Part shown: positions 5,987 through 14,658 of the stretch, in pieces | How positions within the stretch are numbered: the first letter of the stretch is position 1 | Layout of the letters: each line of letters starts with the position of its first letter | From: an uncultured Dorea sp. | GTDB lineage: Bacteria; Bacillota; Clostridia; Lachnospirales; Lachnospiraceae | Length of the DNA: 53,007 nt | Assembly: GCA_910584095.1 (NCBI GenBank) | Contig: CAJTYU010000020.1 | Span: 1 to 53,007, forward strand | Reading direction: 5' to 3' | Position numbers and translations under genes: made by a program | The notes under the pieces: generated by a model | What the model saw: only the letters and a program-made list of their open reading frames with translations | Told to the model about the DNA's origin: nothing | Databases searched by the model: none

Positions 5987-8614
5987 ATGAGAAGAATACT
6001 AAAACAACAAGTTCTGGAAATAACCAGACTTCTCGACCAAATACACGACGGAATCCGAATAAAGCTTCAGGCTTCCCAAAAAGAAGAAATCCTCCGCCTT
6101 CTTGAACAGTGCCAGGATGCCGCGATCAATATAGGCGAGGCTATCGAACAGGAAGAAGGCGAAGACTTTGTTACCGTTACTTATCTGGAAGAATACTGTG
6201 AAACGGTATATAGGATATACGAACAGGTACTTTGCGGCCAGACTGCCGATCCAAGCAAAATATACAAAAAGCTGCGCAAAGACCTAATCCAGATAGAAAA
6301 CAGCATAAAAAAGGATATCAAAGTCCATATAGAATTACTGTTTCTTCCTTACAAAGCATCTATGTGGGATTCCCTTGAAAGTATCTGGAAAGCGGCGGAC
6401 AGCGACCCTGACTGCCGGGCATGCGTCGTACCTATTCCTTATTATGAAAAAACTCCCGACGGCGCCCTTGGCCAAATGCATGACGAACAAGATATGTACC
6501 CTGACGACGTACCTGTCATAGATTGGCGTACATACAATATCGAAACAAGACATCCCGACGCGGTATTTATCCATTCCCCATATGATTCCGGCAACCGTGT
6601 TACAACAATTCATCCGGATTTTTATAGTAACCGGCTAAAAGAATATACCGATTTTCTGGTATACGTTCCTTATTACGTGACCCTTGGAATTTTGCCGGAA
6701 GGACTCTGTATTACATCCGGGACGCTGAATGCAGACCGTGTAATCGTACAGTCAGAAAGCGTACGTCAGAATTATATACATGCATACAAAGAATTTGAGA
6801 AAGAGAAAAACTGCGAAGGACAGTATGGAACTGCCGTCAAAAAATTCTTGGCCTTAGGATCCCCTAAATTTGACAAGGTGGTATGTTCTAAAAAAACACA
6901 ATTTGAATTGCCCGACAATTGGAAACGCCTAATTGAAACGGGTCATACCAAAAAAACAGTAGTATTTTACAATACCTCCTTAAACGGATTGCTAAGAGGA
7001 AACGAACGGTATTTGGAAAAACTCCGGTCAGTCCTTAAAACTTTTCAGACCCATAAAGACATCGTTCTATGGTGGCGCCCTCACCCTTTGAATAAAACTG
7101 CGGTTAGTTCTATGCGCCCGGAGCTTTTACAGGAATATGAACAGATTATTATGGAATACCGGCAGGAAAATTGGGGGATCTACGACGATACACCAGACCT
7201 TCACCGGGCAATCGCATGGTCGGACGCATATTACGGGGACCAAAGTTCTGTTGAAGTATTATTCCATGCCGCAGGCAAACCCGTAATGCAGCAAGAGATA
7301 GACGACCTTCCGCTTGTATTTGAAAATTTCATACAGGTCGATAACGACTATTGGTTTACTGCTTTTAATCTCAATGGATTGTTCAGGATGAACGCTAAGA
7401 CATGGAAAGCTGATTTTATGGGATGTTTCCCTGATGAAAAAGATTGGCTGCGATTATATTTTCATATAATCCACTATAAAAATTTGTTAATCTTCGCTCC
7501 ATTTGCCGCACAGCAGATTGCGCTTTATCGGATGGATACTTCCGAATTTATAAACATTCCACTGCAAAATCCGGAAGACGCCGCAAAGGAAAACAATACG
7601 GGAAAAATCCCGTATGTTGTATACCGTAAGTTCTCAGTCTGCGCACAATACGGGGGATACGCCTTTTTCTTCCCTTGTACCTATCCGGCTATTATAAAAC
7701 TTAATTTGGAAACCTATGAAACAGAATATATGTACGAACCCCTAAAAGAACTAAATAAATTAGCCAAGCGTCCTGAACTCTATTATTTCAGGAAAGGAGT
7801 TCAAAAAGACAACATTGTTAAATTATGGTGCGTAACGGCAAACGCATCTGTTGAGTTTGATATGGAAACCTGCCAATTAAAAATATGCGGCGCAGCAGAT
7901 AACGGCGCGGCATATATAGAAGCTGTTTATGATGATGAAAGCTGCTGGCTATTTCCAAAAACCTCCGGTAAAGCTATGCGGAAACTGGCTGATGATCCAA
8001 GCCAGAACTCTTTTATCGATTTATCCCAGGGCGGTACTACGAAATATATACCATATTTGCATGCGGCCAATACAAAGGATTTCATTTACGCATTTCCTAC
8101 AACAGCAGCGCACGTGCTAAAAATCAACAAGAAAGAAAACTTGGCCGAAGTCTTCCCGTTACTCGACTCGGAAAATACCGGCGCCCCTGAACTCGCCGCT
8201 TCAGACTGGCGTTTCTTCATTGCCGGGAATTGCGGGGATAAAATATTTGCCTTTGACGCTATTTCGCGCAAATTAATTCTTTATGACCCGGTTTCCGGAA
8301 GTATAAAAAGAGAACATGTATGGCCAAACCACGAGATCCATGCAGACAATACTTCTTTCCTAAAAGTTTGGGAATTATATTATGAACGCATCGTACAGGA
8401 AGAAGAACTGGCAGTAAAGGAGGCACGCAGGAAAACGCTAAACGCCTATTTGGAATTGTTAGTACAAAACCCGTCCGGACTTCTTGACCTGCTTCACAAG
8501 GCAAAGAACCGGCTTGCTAAAAACGGGGGAATACAAACCACGGGAACCTGCGGCCAGACTATTTATAACTGCGCAAAAAAATACCTGCTGGAAGAACAAA
8601 GGAGAACACTATGA
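5987..8614 (+). CDS. CDP-glycerol glycerophosphotransferase-like enzyme fused to a propeller-like domain
   Basis: Large protein of 875 aa. Residues 1-110 are helical. About 110-445 resemble the TagB/TagF family, which moves a phospho-alcohol from a CDP donor: IVLWWRPHPLNKT supplies a catalytic-type HP motif, YYGDQSSVEVLFHAAGKPVM is the family's G-D-x-S-S donor-site motif, and RVIVQSESVRQNY and ALGSPKFDKV also fit. About 445-800 hold six or so repeats of roughly 50 residues ending in patterns such as KIFAFDAISRKLILYDP, which suggest a beta-propeller. GAAAGGAG precedes the start. It ends four bases into the nucleotidyltransferase gene, so the CDP donor may be made by that neighbour. The true donor alcohol is unknown; in Clostridioides difficile type A flagellin modification a related enzyme acts in a phospho-linked substituent pathway. 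Confidence 0.75.
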   Translation: MRRILKQQVLEITRLLDQIHDGIRIKLQASQKEEILRLLEQCQDAAINIGEAIEQEEGEDFVTVTYLEEYCETVYRIYEQVLCGQTADPSKIYKKLRKDLIQIENSIKKDIKVHIELLFLPYKASMWDSLESIWKAADSDPDCRACVVPIPYYEKTPDGALGQMHDEQDMYPDDVPVIDWRTYNIETRHPDAVFIHSPYDSGNRVTTIHPDFYSNRLKEYTDFLVYVPYYVTLGILPEGLCITSGTLNADRVIVQSESVRQNYIHAYKEFEKEKNCEGQYGTAVKKFLALGSPKFDKVVCSKKTQFELPDNWKRLIETGHTKKTVVFYNTSLNGLLRGNERYLEKLRSVLKTFQTHKDIVLWWRPHPLNKTAVSSMRPELLQEYEQIIMEYRQENWGIYDDTPDLHRAIAWSDAYYGDQSSVEVLFHAAGKPVMQQEIDDLPLVFENFIQVDNDYWFTAFNLNGLFRMNAKTWKADFMGCFPDEKDWLRLYFHIIHYKNLLIFAPFAAQQIALYRMDTSEFINIPLQNPEDAAKENNTGKIPYVVYRKFSVCAQYGGYAFFFPCTYPAIIKLNLETYETEYMYEPLKELNKLAKRPELYYFRKGVQKDNIVKLWCVTANASVEFDMETCQLKICGAADNGAAYIEAVYDDESCWLFPKTSGKAMRKLADDPSQNSFIDLSQGGTTKYIPYLHAANTKDFIYAFPTTAAHVLKINKKENLAEVFPLLDSENTGAPELAASDWRFFIAGNCGDKIFAFDAISRKLILYDPVSGSIKREHVWPNHEIHADNTSFLKVWELYYERIVQEEELAVKEARRKTLNAYLELLVQNPSGLLDLLHKAKNRLAKNGGIQTTGTCGQTIYNCAKKYLLEEQRRTL

Positions 8615-9324
8615 CTACTGCTATTCTTATGGCGGCCGGAAGCGGAACAAGAATCAGCCGGAAAATACATGGGAATTGTAAATGTACCCTTGATATCGGC
8701 GGCATCCCTTTGATACGTTATACCGTTCAAATGCTTATTGATAACCATATTGATGTACATATCGTCGTCGGTTATAACGCAGAACATATTGTTGCGGCTT
8801 TAGACGGATTGCATGTAACTTTCCATACAAATATATTTTACTCCATTACAAACTCGCTGGTTTCTTTATGGTTTGCCAGAGAATCCATAGAAGGGGAAAT
8901 GGTAATCCTCGGAAATGCGGACGTATATTGGGAGAATACCCTGCTGAAGAAACTAATGGGCGAAACGAGGAATAACGTCATGCTGTGCGATTCAAGCCGG
9001 GTGGAACAGGGCGATTACCTTTTCCGGGTAGAAAACGGCAGGTTATTCGACTTCGGAAAAGGCAATAACTGTTACGGGGCAAATTGCGAATATGTCGGGC
9101 TTGCCGCTATTCAGGGCGATTTAATCCCCAAATTCCGCAATCGCTTGGACCTGCTGGTACAGAACCAGCACCATGATTTCTGGTGGGAGCAAGTATTGTA
9201 CAGTATGGCGCAGGAAGAACCTATATGGACAGAAGATATTGCAGGAAATTTCTGGGCTGAAATTGATTTTATAGAAGATTATCACAGAATATTGGAGTAT
9301 AGGAAGCAATGTCACAGGATTTAA
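8611..9324 (+). CDS. Sugar-phosphate/LicC-like nucleotidyltransferase
   Basis: Nucleotidyltransferase of 237 aa with the GT-A-like fold. LMAAGSGTRI near the N-terminus is the nucleotide-binding loop, a lysine follows (NCKCTLDIGG), and GNADVYW (about 109-115) carries the metal-binding Asp. The size and layout fit the LicC-type CTP:phosphocholine cytidylyltransferases and other NTP transferases, not the HxGH-type glycerol-3-phosphate cytidylyltransferases. It overlaps its upstream neighbour (ATGA) and the next gene by 16 bases. The likely job is making the CDP-activated group used by the 5987-8614 enzyme. The substrate cannot be read from the sequence. Confidence 0.8.
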   Translation: MTTAILMAAGSGTRISRKIHGNCKCTLDIGGIPLIRYTVQMLIDNHIDVHIVVGYNAEHIVAALDGLHVTFHTNIFYSITNSLVSLWFARESIEGEMVILGNADVYWENTLLKKLMGETRNNVMLCDSSRVEQGDYLFRVENGRLFDFGKGNNCYGANCEYVGLAAIQGDLIPKFRNRLDLLVQNQHHDFWWEQVLYSMAQEEPIWTEDIAGNFWAEIDFIEDYHRILEYRKQCHRI

Positions 9325-10220
9325 TATCAGTTATCATTCCTTGTTATAATCTGGCCGGGTATACGAGAACATGCATAGACAGCATACTTAACCAGACGTA
9401 TAAGAATCTTGAAATCATAGCCATTGACGACGGCTCAACGGATGAAACTCCTTGGATCCTTGCAGAATTTGCCAAAAACGATCCGCGGGTCGTATTCAAA
9501 CAGCAGAAAAACGCTGGGGCCGGCGCGGCATCCAACCTCGGTATTGAAACTGCCCAAGGTGATTTTATAGCATTTGTAGACAACGACGACTGGATTCAGC
9601 CAGATATGTATGAAAAGCTTCACACCGCATTAATTTCAAACCATGCAGACATGTCCGTTTGCAATTTTAATCTGGTATATGAAAATAATACGGATTACTG
9701 TTATTCAGCCATGCGCAATGAAACCGTGGATATCCGGGACGACGTGTACGGTTATTTCTGCCGTTTCTGCGCATGCCCAAAACCAAATAACTACATTTGG
9801 ACCCGACTATACAAAGCGGATACCATAAAAAAATCAGGAATCCGATACGAAGGATTCCAGCTTGGCGCAGACACATTATTCAATTTCAAACTGCTGCCTC
9901 ATATGAACCGCGTCGCTTTCATAAAAGACGGGTTATATAACTATGTCCAAAGGGAAAACTCCAGCGTATATACCATGGCGAAGAAAAAGAATATTGCCAA
10001 AGTATATGCCGATGGTTTTGACGCCCTTGCTGATTATTATACCTCCAACGGCCTAGCTGATTTCTGCCGCGTCCTGCAGATACACGCATATACCAGGCTG
10101 CGCAGCATCTTCTTCTATTCCAGGCTTGCAGGATTAAAAGACGCTGAAATAGAGGCCAATTTAAAAGAAGCCTTCCGGGGACGCAGAATCTATGACTATC
10201 TAACAGGAGCAGTCCAATGA
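9309..10220 (+). CDS. Family 2 glycosyltransferase
   Basis: GT-A glycosyltransferase of 303 aa. ISVIIPCYNLAGYTRTCIDSILNQTYKNLEIIAIDDGSTDETP is the standard GT2 nucleotide-sugar domain, and FIAFVDNDDW supplies the D-x-D-D metal site. GAAPAS-like residues (NAGAGAASNLGIETAQGD) form the acceptor loop. The C-terminal ~100 residues are helical. No membrane segment, so it would work in the cytoplasm on a soluble acceptor such as flagellin or on a lipid-linked sugar. It overlaps both neighbours, so it is part of one translationally coupled string. Confidence 0.88.
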   Translation: MSQDLISVIIPCYNLAGYTRTCIDSILNQTYKNLEIIAIDDGSTDETPWILAEFAKNDPRVVFKQQKNAGAGAASNLGIETAQGDFIAFVDNDDWIQPDMYEKLHTALISNHADMSVCNFNLVYENNTDYCYSAMRNETVDIRDDVYGYFCRFCACPKPNNYIWTRLYKADTIKKSGIRYEGFQLGADTLFNFKLLPHMNRVAFIKDGLYNYVQRENSSVYTMAKKKNIAKVYADGFDALADYYTSNGLADFCRVLQIHAYTRLRSIFFYSRLAGLKDAEIEANLKEAFRGRRIYDYLTGAVQ

Positions 10221-10900
10221 AATACGCGCTTGTAACAGGCTCTACGAATGGAATCGGAAAAGCAATCGGAGACAAACTAGAAGAACACGGCTATACCGTA
10301 TTCCGAAACGGAAGGAAAACGGATTCGCGGTATCCAACATATATTCCAGCAGACTTGTCAACGCTGGAAGGCGTAAATACACTTGCAGATCATTTGTTGA
10401 AGCGGGTTGATAAACTGGACGTTCTTGTACTCAATGCGGGTACAACCTGCAGGAAACCTTTACCTGAGATCACGCCAAATGACTGGAATCTTGTAATGGA
10501 TACAAATGTGAATATGCCCTTTTTCCTAATCCAGCGGCTGTCCGGGATTCTGGCGGAAAACGGCTGTATCCTGTTTATCAGCTCGGCAATGTCCATATGG
10601 CCCCACGCCGTATCACTCCCCTACGGGGTAAGCAAGGCCGCCGTAAACATGCTGGCGAGGGGGCTCGTAAAAGAATTTGCCGGAAGGAAAATTCGCGTAA
10701 ACGCAGTCTGTCCGGGATTTATCGAGACACAGTGGCAGTTGGCGAAACCAGCCTGGCTTAAGGAAAAAATAGAAAAAAAGACCGCCTTAAACCGATTCGG
10801 CACACCGGAAGAAGTCTCGGATATGTGTATAAGTCTTATCACAAATACATATATAAACGGAGCCATCGTAAGTATCGACGGCGGATATAACATGATTTAG
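10217..10900 (+). CDS. Short-chain dehydrogenase/reductase
   Basis: NAD(P)-dependent SDR of 227 aa. TGSTNGIGKAIGDKL is the dinucleotide-binding TGxxxGIG motif, LNAGTT the NAG motif, and ISSAMSIW with YGVSKAA supply the catalytic Ser and Tyr-x-x-x-Lys. The C-terminus (NAVCPGFIETQW, DGGYNMI) is also typical of the FabG-like classic type. It overlaps the previous gene by four bases. In this setting it may oxidise or reduce a sugar or the small alcohol of the phospho-substituent. The substrate is not readable. Confidence 0.88.
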   Translation: MKYALVTGSTNGIGKAIGDKLEEHGYTVFRNGRKTDSRYPTYIPADLSTLEGVNTLADHLLKRVDKLDVLVLNAGTTCRKPLPEITPNDWNLVMDTNVNMPFFLIQRLSGILAENGCILFISSAMSIWPHAVSLPYGVSKAAVNMLARGLVKEFAGRKIRVNAVCPGFIETQWQLAKPAWLKEKIEKKTALNRFGTPEEVSDMCISLITNTYINGAIVSIDGGYNMI

Positions 10901-10917
10901 TAAACGAGGTTAGTTTT

Positions 10918-12207
10918 ATGAATTCCAAAATTGGTGTTTTAATATTTCCTGCCGGGGAAATAAATTCCGTCGAACTTCACGACGCGCTTTCGACCTGCGT
11001 AAACCTCAGGTTATACGGCGCGTCTTCCGTAGACCGGCATGGGGAATATATATTTAAAAATTATATTTCCGACGTTCCGTATATAAGGGAATCCAATTTC
11101 CTTAGTGAATTTAACCGTATAATCAAACGCCATCATATTGACGTCGTGATACCGACCCATGATGATATCGCATTATTCCTTGCAAAAGAGAGGGAACATA
11201 TCAAAGCAAAGGTTTTAACAGCAGATTATAAGACAGCCCTAGTCTGCCGGGATAAAAAAGAAACCTATGAACTATTTTCGGAATATCCTTTTTGTCCCAA
11301 AACATACGAAACCCTAAAGGAATTTCCAGTATTCATCAAGCCCAGGAAGGGACAGGGAAGCGTAAATGCAAAATGTATTTCCTGTGCCGAGGATATTCCC
11401 CCCGGAATCTGCCTGCCGGAATATACAATTTGTGAATATCTGCCAGGCCATGAAATGACTGTAGATTGTTTTACCAGCCGCGACGGGAAACTTCAAGCAG
11501 TGCTGCCGCGTTCCAGACAGCGTATTTTCGGCGGTATTTCCGTACGCGGGCAAACAGAGGCGGCGACAGGAGAAATACGAAAGATTGCCGAAACAATCAA
11601 TTCTAAATTAAGCTTCCTAGGACTCTGGTACTTTCAAATCAGACAGGATCAGGAAGGGAATTACAAGCTTCTGGAAATATCCGCAAGATGTGCCGGGTCT
11701 ATGTGCCTTTCTAGAGGACGGGGCGTCAACCTTCCGCTCCTCAGCGTATATGCGGCAATGGGTAAAGATACGGAAATACTGGAGAATCATTACAGACTTA
11801 CGGTGGACCGCACATTAATATCCCGCTATAAGGGCGATTTTGAATATAACCGCGTTTACATCGATCTGGATGATACGGTTTTAATCAACGGAAGGGTTAA
11901 TCTGCAAAGCATACAGTTCATTTACCAATGCGTTAACGAAAAAAAACAGATTATACTCCTGACGCGGCACAAAGCAGATCATGCGGATTCCGCTGTTGAC
12001 GCGCTGCAAAAACACCGGATATCCGCCGGGCTATTTGATGAAATCATTGAAATTCCATTTGACATACCAAAATATACGGTTATACAGCCGGACGGGGCTA
12101 TTTTTATCGATAACGCCTTTGCCGAACGGAAATCCGTTTATAAGCATTTAGGCATCCCCGTATTCGACGTAGATGGAATCGAAGTATTATTAGATTGGAG
12201 GACATAA
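10918..12207 (+). CDS. ATP-grasp ligase fused to a HAD-like phosphatase domain
   Basis: Two-domain protein of 429 aa. Residues 1-300 are an ATP-grasp enzyme: a Rossmann-like pre-domain, PVFIKPRKGQGSV (ATP-binding lysine and loop), ICEYLPGHEMTVDCF, RGQTEAAT, and KLLEISARCAGS as the metal-binding segment. Residues ~310-429 look like a HAD phosphatase: YIDLDDTV (Asp316, Asp318), LLTRH (motif II Thr), and AIFIDNAFAERKSV (acidic motif near the end). ATP-grasp enzymes couple ATP to carboxylate-amine or similar ligations, and HADs remove phosphate, so the pair could make or trim an amide- or phosphate-bearing group. The C. difficile type A flagellin locus also has a HAD-type phosphatase gene. No symbol assigned. 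Confidence 0.75.
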   Translation: MNSKIGVLIFPAGEINSVELHDALSTCVNLRLYGASSVDRHGEYIFKNYISDVPYIRESNFLSEFNRIIKRHHIDVVIPTHDDIALFLAKEREHIKAKVLTADYKTALVCRDKKETYELFSEYPFCPKTYETLKEFPVFIKPRKGQGSVNAKCISCAEDIPPGICLPEYTICEYLPGHEMTVDCFTSRDGKLQAVLPRSRQRIFGGISVRGQTEAATGEIRKIAETINSKLSFLGLWYFQIRQDQEGNYKLLEISARCAGSMCLSRGRGVNLPLLSVYAAMGKDTEILENHYRLTVDRTLISRYKGDFEYNRVYIDLDDTVLINGRVNLQSIQFIYQCVNEKKQIILLTRHKADHADSAVDALQKHRISAGLFDEIIEIPFDIPKYTVIQPDGAIFIDNAFAERKSVYKHLGIPVFDVDGIEVLLDWRT

Positions 12208-12208
12208 C

Positions 12209-13207
12209 ATGACAAAGCAAAAACCTGATACAGATCAGTGTATCTGTACCGTATTGCTGATTTCATATAACCATGAACCCTATATCCGCTTGGCTATCGA
12301 ATCAGTTTTAGCACAGAAAACAAAATATAAATTTAAAATACATATTTTTGACGATGCGTCAACAGATGGGACCAGTGAAATTATAAAGGAATATACAGAA
12401 CGCTACCCTGATTTGATTACAGCGTTTATCGCCGAAGAAAACAGGGGCGCGCAGGGAAATTTTTGGGCCGCATACGAATCTGTAGATACGAAATACAGCG
12501 CAATGCTGGAATGCGACGATTACTGGTGCGACGAGGAAAAGCTTGAACTCCAGATTGACGCGTTAGAACAGAATCCGGACTGCAGCTTCTGCGCCCATAA
12601 TACGATTTACCACAATAAAGACGATGTTTACCGGACCAAAGAAGATGGGGACATCTTTGTATATAACCGTAATATTCGCAATACCGGGAAATACGACGCG
12701 GAAGATTTCAAGCCGCTGTATGGGGCAGGCTGGGCAAACCATAATAACTCCCGCGTAATACGCATGAGCTGCGTAGATTTAGACAGCCTGACAGATAAAG
12801 AAGACTTCCTGTACGATAACGCACAATTTTTTTACCTCTTAAGCCGCGGTAAAATATATTTTATCCAGCGGGTTATGTCCGTCTATGTTATGAATATGGC
12901 CAGCACCTTCACTTCGCTTCAGGTAGAAAAAAAGCTGCGCGGGCATTACGACCGGATGATCCATATTAATAAAACGTTAAATTATGAATTTGAAAGGCTT
13001 ATTTACCGCCATCTGTCTTCTTTTACATTTTACTGGCTTGCGTATGATGAAATTGAGGCGGGTATTGTAAAAGACCGAGGAGTTTTCATGACGATCTTGA
13101 TTAAAACATTGAAAAAATACCGTTACGATGTGCTTCTATATCGAAGACTTCGAAAAGAAGCGAGGAAAAACATTCAAAAACTGACTAAACGATTGGAGGG
13201 TCAATGA
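12209..13207 (+). CDS. Family 2 glycosyltransferase
   Basis: GT2 enzyme of 332 aa. VLLISYNHEPYIRLAIESVLAQ and KIHIFDDASTDGTSEIIKEY form the nucleotide-sugar fold, and AMLECDDYWCDEEKL is the metal-binding D-D site followed by the W/C-rich segment seen in many capsule and surface-sugar transferases. The C-terminal part is basic and helical (LRRLRKEARKNIQKLTKRLEG). It starts one base after the upstream stop, with GGAGGAC in the tail of that gene, and overlaps the next gene by four bases. Confidence 0.87.
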   Translation: MTKQKPDTDQCICTVLLISYNHEPYIRLAIESVLAQKTKYKFKIHIFDDASTDGTSEIIKEYTERYPDLITAFIAEENRGAQGNFWAAYESVDTKYSAMLECDDYWCDEEKLELQIDALEQNPDCSFCAHNTIYHNKDDVYRTKEDGDIFVYNRNIRNTGKYDAEDFKPLYGAGWANHNNSRVIRMSCVDLDSLTDKEDFLYDNAQFFYLLSRGKIYFIQRVMSVYVMNMASTFTSLQVEKKLRGHYDRMIHINKTLNYEFERLIYRHLSSFTFYWLAYDEIEAGIVKDRGVFMTILIKTLKKYRYDVLLYRRLRKEARKNIQKLTKRLEGQ

Positions 13208-14637
13208 TGGCATCTATAATATTCTATGGCGCGGGACGCAATGCCCATGAACATTTTAACGACTGGAAAGCACAGGGCTTGATTCCCGTTTGTTTTTCCG
13301 ATCTGGATATTTCCAAACACCATACTGCCTGCATGGGCTTGGATGTCCTTCCCCTTGTAGAAGCAATAAAAAAATATCCGGATTATGAATTATACCTTAC
13401 GCAAATCCCTTCCAGTTTGTACGAAATAAGAAGCTTTCTTATAAGCATAGGCATTCCGGAAGAAAGAATAAAATTTTGTATGGATCCGGATTCTTCCGGT
13501 ATTGTCCGGGATACAAATACCCTCTATCCAAAACTATATCCGATTTACCAAGCTATGCAAGACGAACTGTCCAAAAAATGGTTTTGGGGAAGGCTGGAAT
13601 ATACGCTTTCCCACTCGCTGGCCGGCATATATAAAGCTATGGTATCCAAGGAACATTTACAATGGGTATCCCAAAAGCAGACCTACGCAATGCTCAGGCA
13701 CGGCTTACCCGCGCTCTGGGATCTGCTGGCAGAAAATTACCCTGTGCAAAAGCATGACATTTATCTTTTGCTGTTTCCTGAAAAATGGAATGAGTTTGAT
13801 TGGGTAGTGGAACGCTTTTTAGACGCCCTTCCGGAACTGGGGATAAAAATAAAGGCCTGCGTCATACCTGCCGGGTCCCAATATTCGGAAACGTACCGGA
13901 ATATCCCTTGCGTCTGGGATAAGGATTTTCCGGCTTTCATCAACGAAAACACCCGTATAATTATCGGCTTCCCGGGATGGTGCCTGCAGACCAAACAAGT
14001 TGCGGCCCAATATAATCCTTACAAAGAAATCCTTTTTCCAATTGCCGATACCGGACATCCGCAATATATAGAACCGGACATTTTTCCCCCGCATGAAAAT
14101 GAGGTTTTTGTAGACGTCGGAGTTTTTGATTTACAAAATAGTATTGATTTTTCGCAGTGGGCAGAAAAAGGATTTGCACAGATTTATGCTTTCGAGCCAG
14201 ATCCCCAGTGTTATCTGAATTCCTTAGAGCGTCTTAAAAAGATGGACCCGGATTTCCAAGACAAAACGCAATTAGTCCAGCTGGGGTTAAGCGACACGAT
14301 CGGCAAACTGGAATTTCCTGCAGTATATAAGGGTTCCGGAAACTATGGCAGCGACGGAATGATCTCTGTTGACGTTATAACCCTGGACGCTTATTTAAAA
14401 GGAAAGCCGGTTACTTTGGTAAAAATGGACGTAGAGGGCGCGGAAATGAGCGTTCTTCGCGGAATGAAGGAGACAATTACCCGTCATAAACCCAGACTTG
14501 CAGTATGTGTTTACCATAAGCATCAAGATATTTTAGAAATAACCTCATACCTGCTGGAACTGGTTCCGGAATATAAATTTTATCTCCGGCACTACAATTC
14601 AAATGAAACAGAAACCGTGCTTTTCTGCACAATATAA
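13204..14637 (+). CDS. FkbM-type methyltransferase with YGAG-type N-terminal module
   Basis: Protein of 477 aa in at least two parts. The first ~95 residues (IIFYGAGRNAHEHFNDWKAQGLIPVCFSDLD) are a Rossmann-like module also found at the start of the radical SAM protein at 18301-19680. The C-terminal ~180 residues are an FkbM SAM-dependent methyltransferase: VFVDVGVFDLQNS (SAM-binding), IYAFEPDPQCY (acidic residue for ribose), and VKMDVEGAEMSVLRG. The segment between (~100-290) is not recognised. FkbM enzymes O-methylate sugars or small metabolites. C. difficile flagellin glycan carries an N-methyl group, so a methylation step in the modification pathway is plausible. Overlaps the upstream gene by ATGA; a second ATG at 13207 is equally possible. 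Confidence 0.8.
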   Translation: MMASIIFYGAGRNAHEHFNDWKAQGLIPVCFSDLDISKHHTACMGLDVLPLVEAIKKYPDYELYLTQIPSSLYEIRSFLISIGIPEERIKFCMDPDSSGIVRDTNTLYPKLYPIYQAMQDELSKKWFWGRLEYTLSHSLAGIYKAMVSKEHLQWVSQKQTYAMLRHGLPALWDLLAENYPVQKHDIYLLLFPEKWNEFDWVVERFLDALPELGIKIKACVIPAGSQYSETYRNIPCVWDKDFPAFINENTRIIIGFPGWCLQTKQVAAQYNPYKEILFPIADTGHPQYIEPDIFPPHENEVFVDVGVFDLQNSIDFSQWAEKGFAQIYAFEPDPQCYLNSLERLKKMDPDFQDKTQLVQLGLSDTIGKLEFPAVYKGSGNYGSDGMISVDVITLDAYLKGKPVTLVKMDVEGAEMSVLRGMKETITRHKPRLAVCVYHKHQDILEITSYLLELVPEYKFYLRHYNSNETETVLFCTI

Positions 14638-14658
14638 CATTTGGGAGGTTCGATTACT

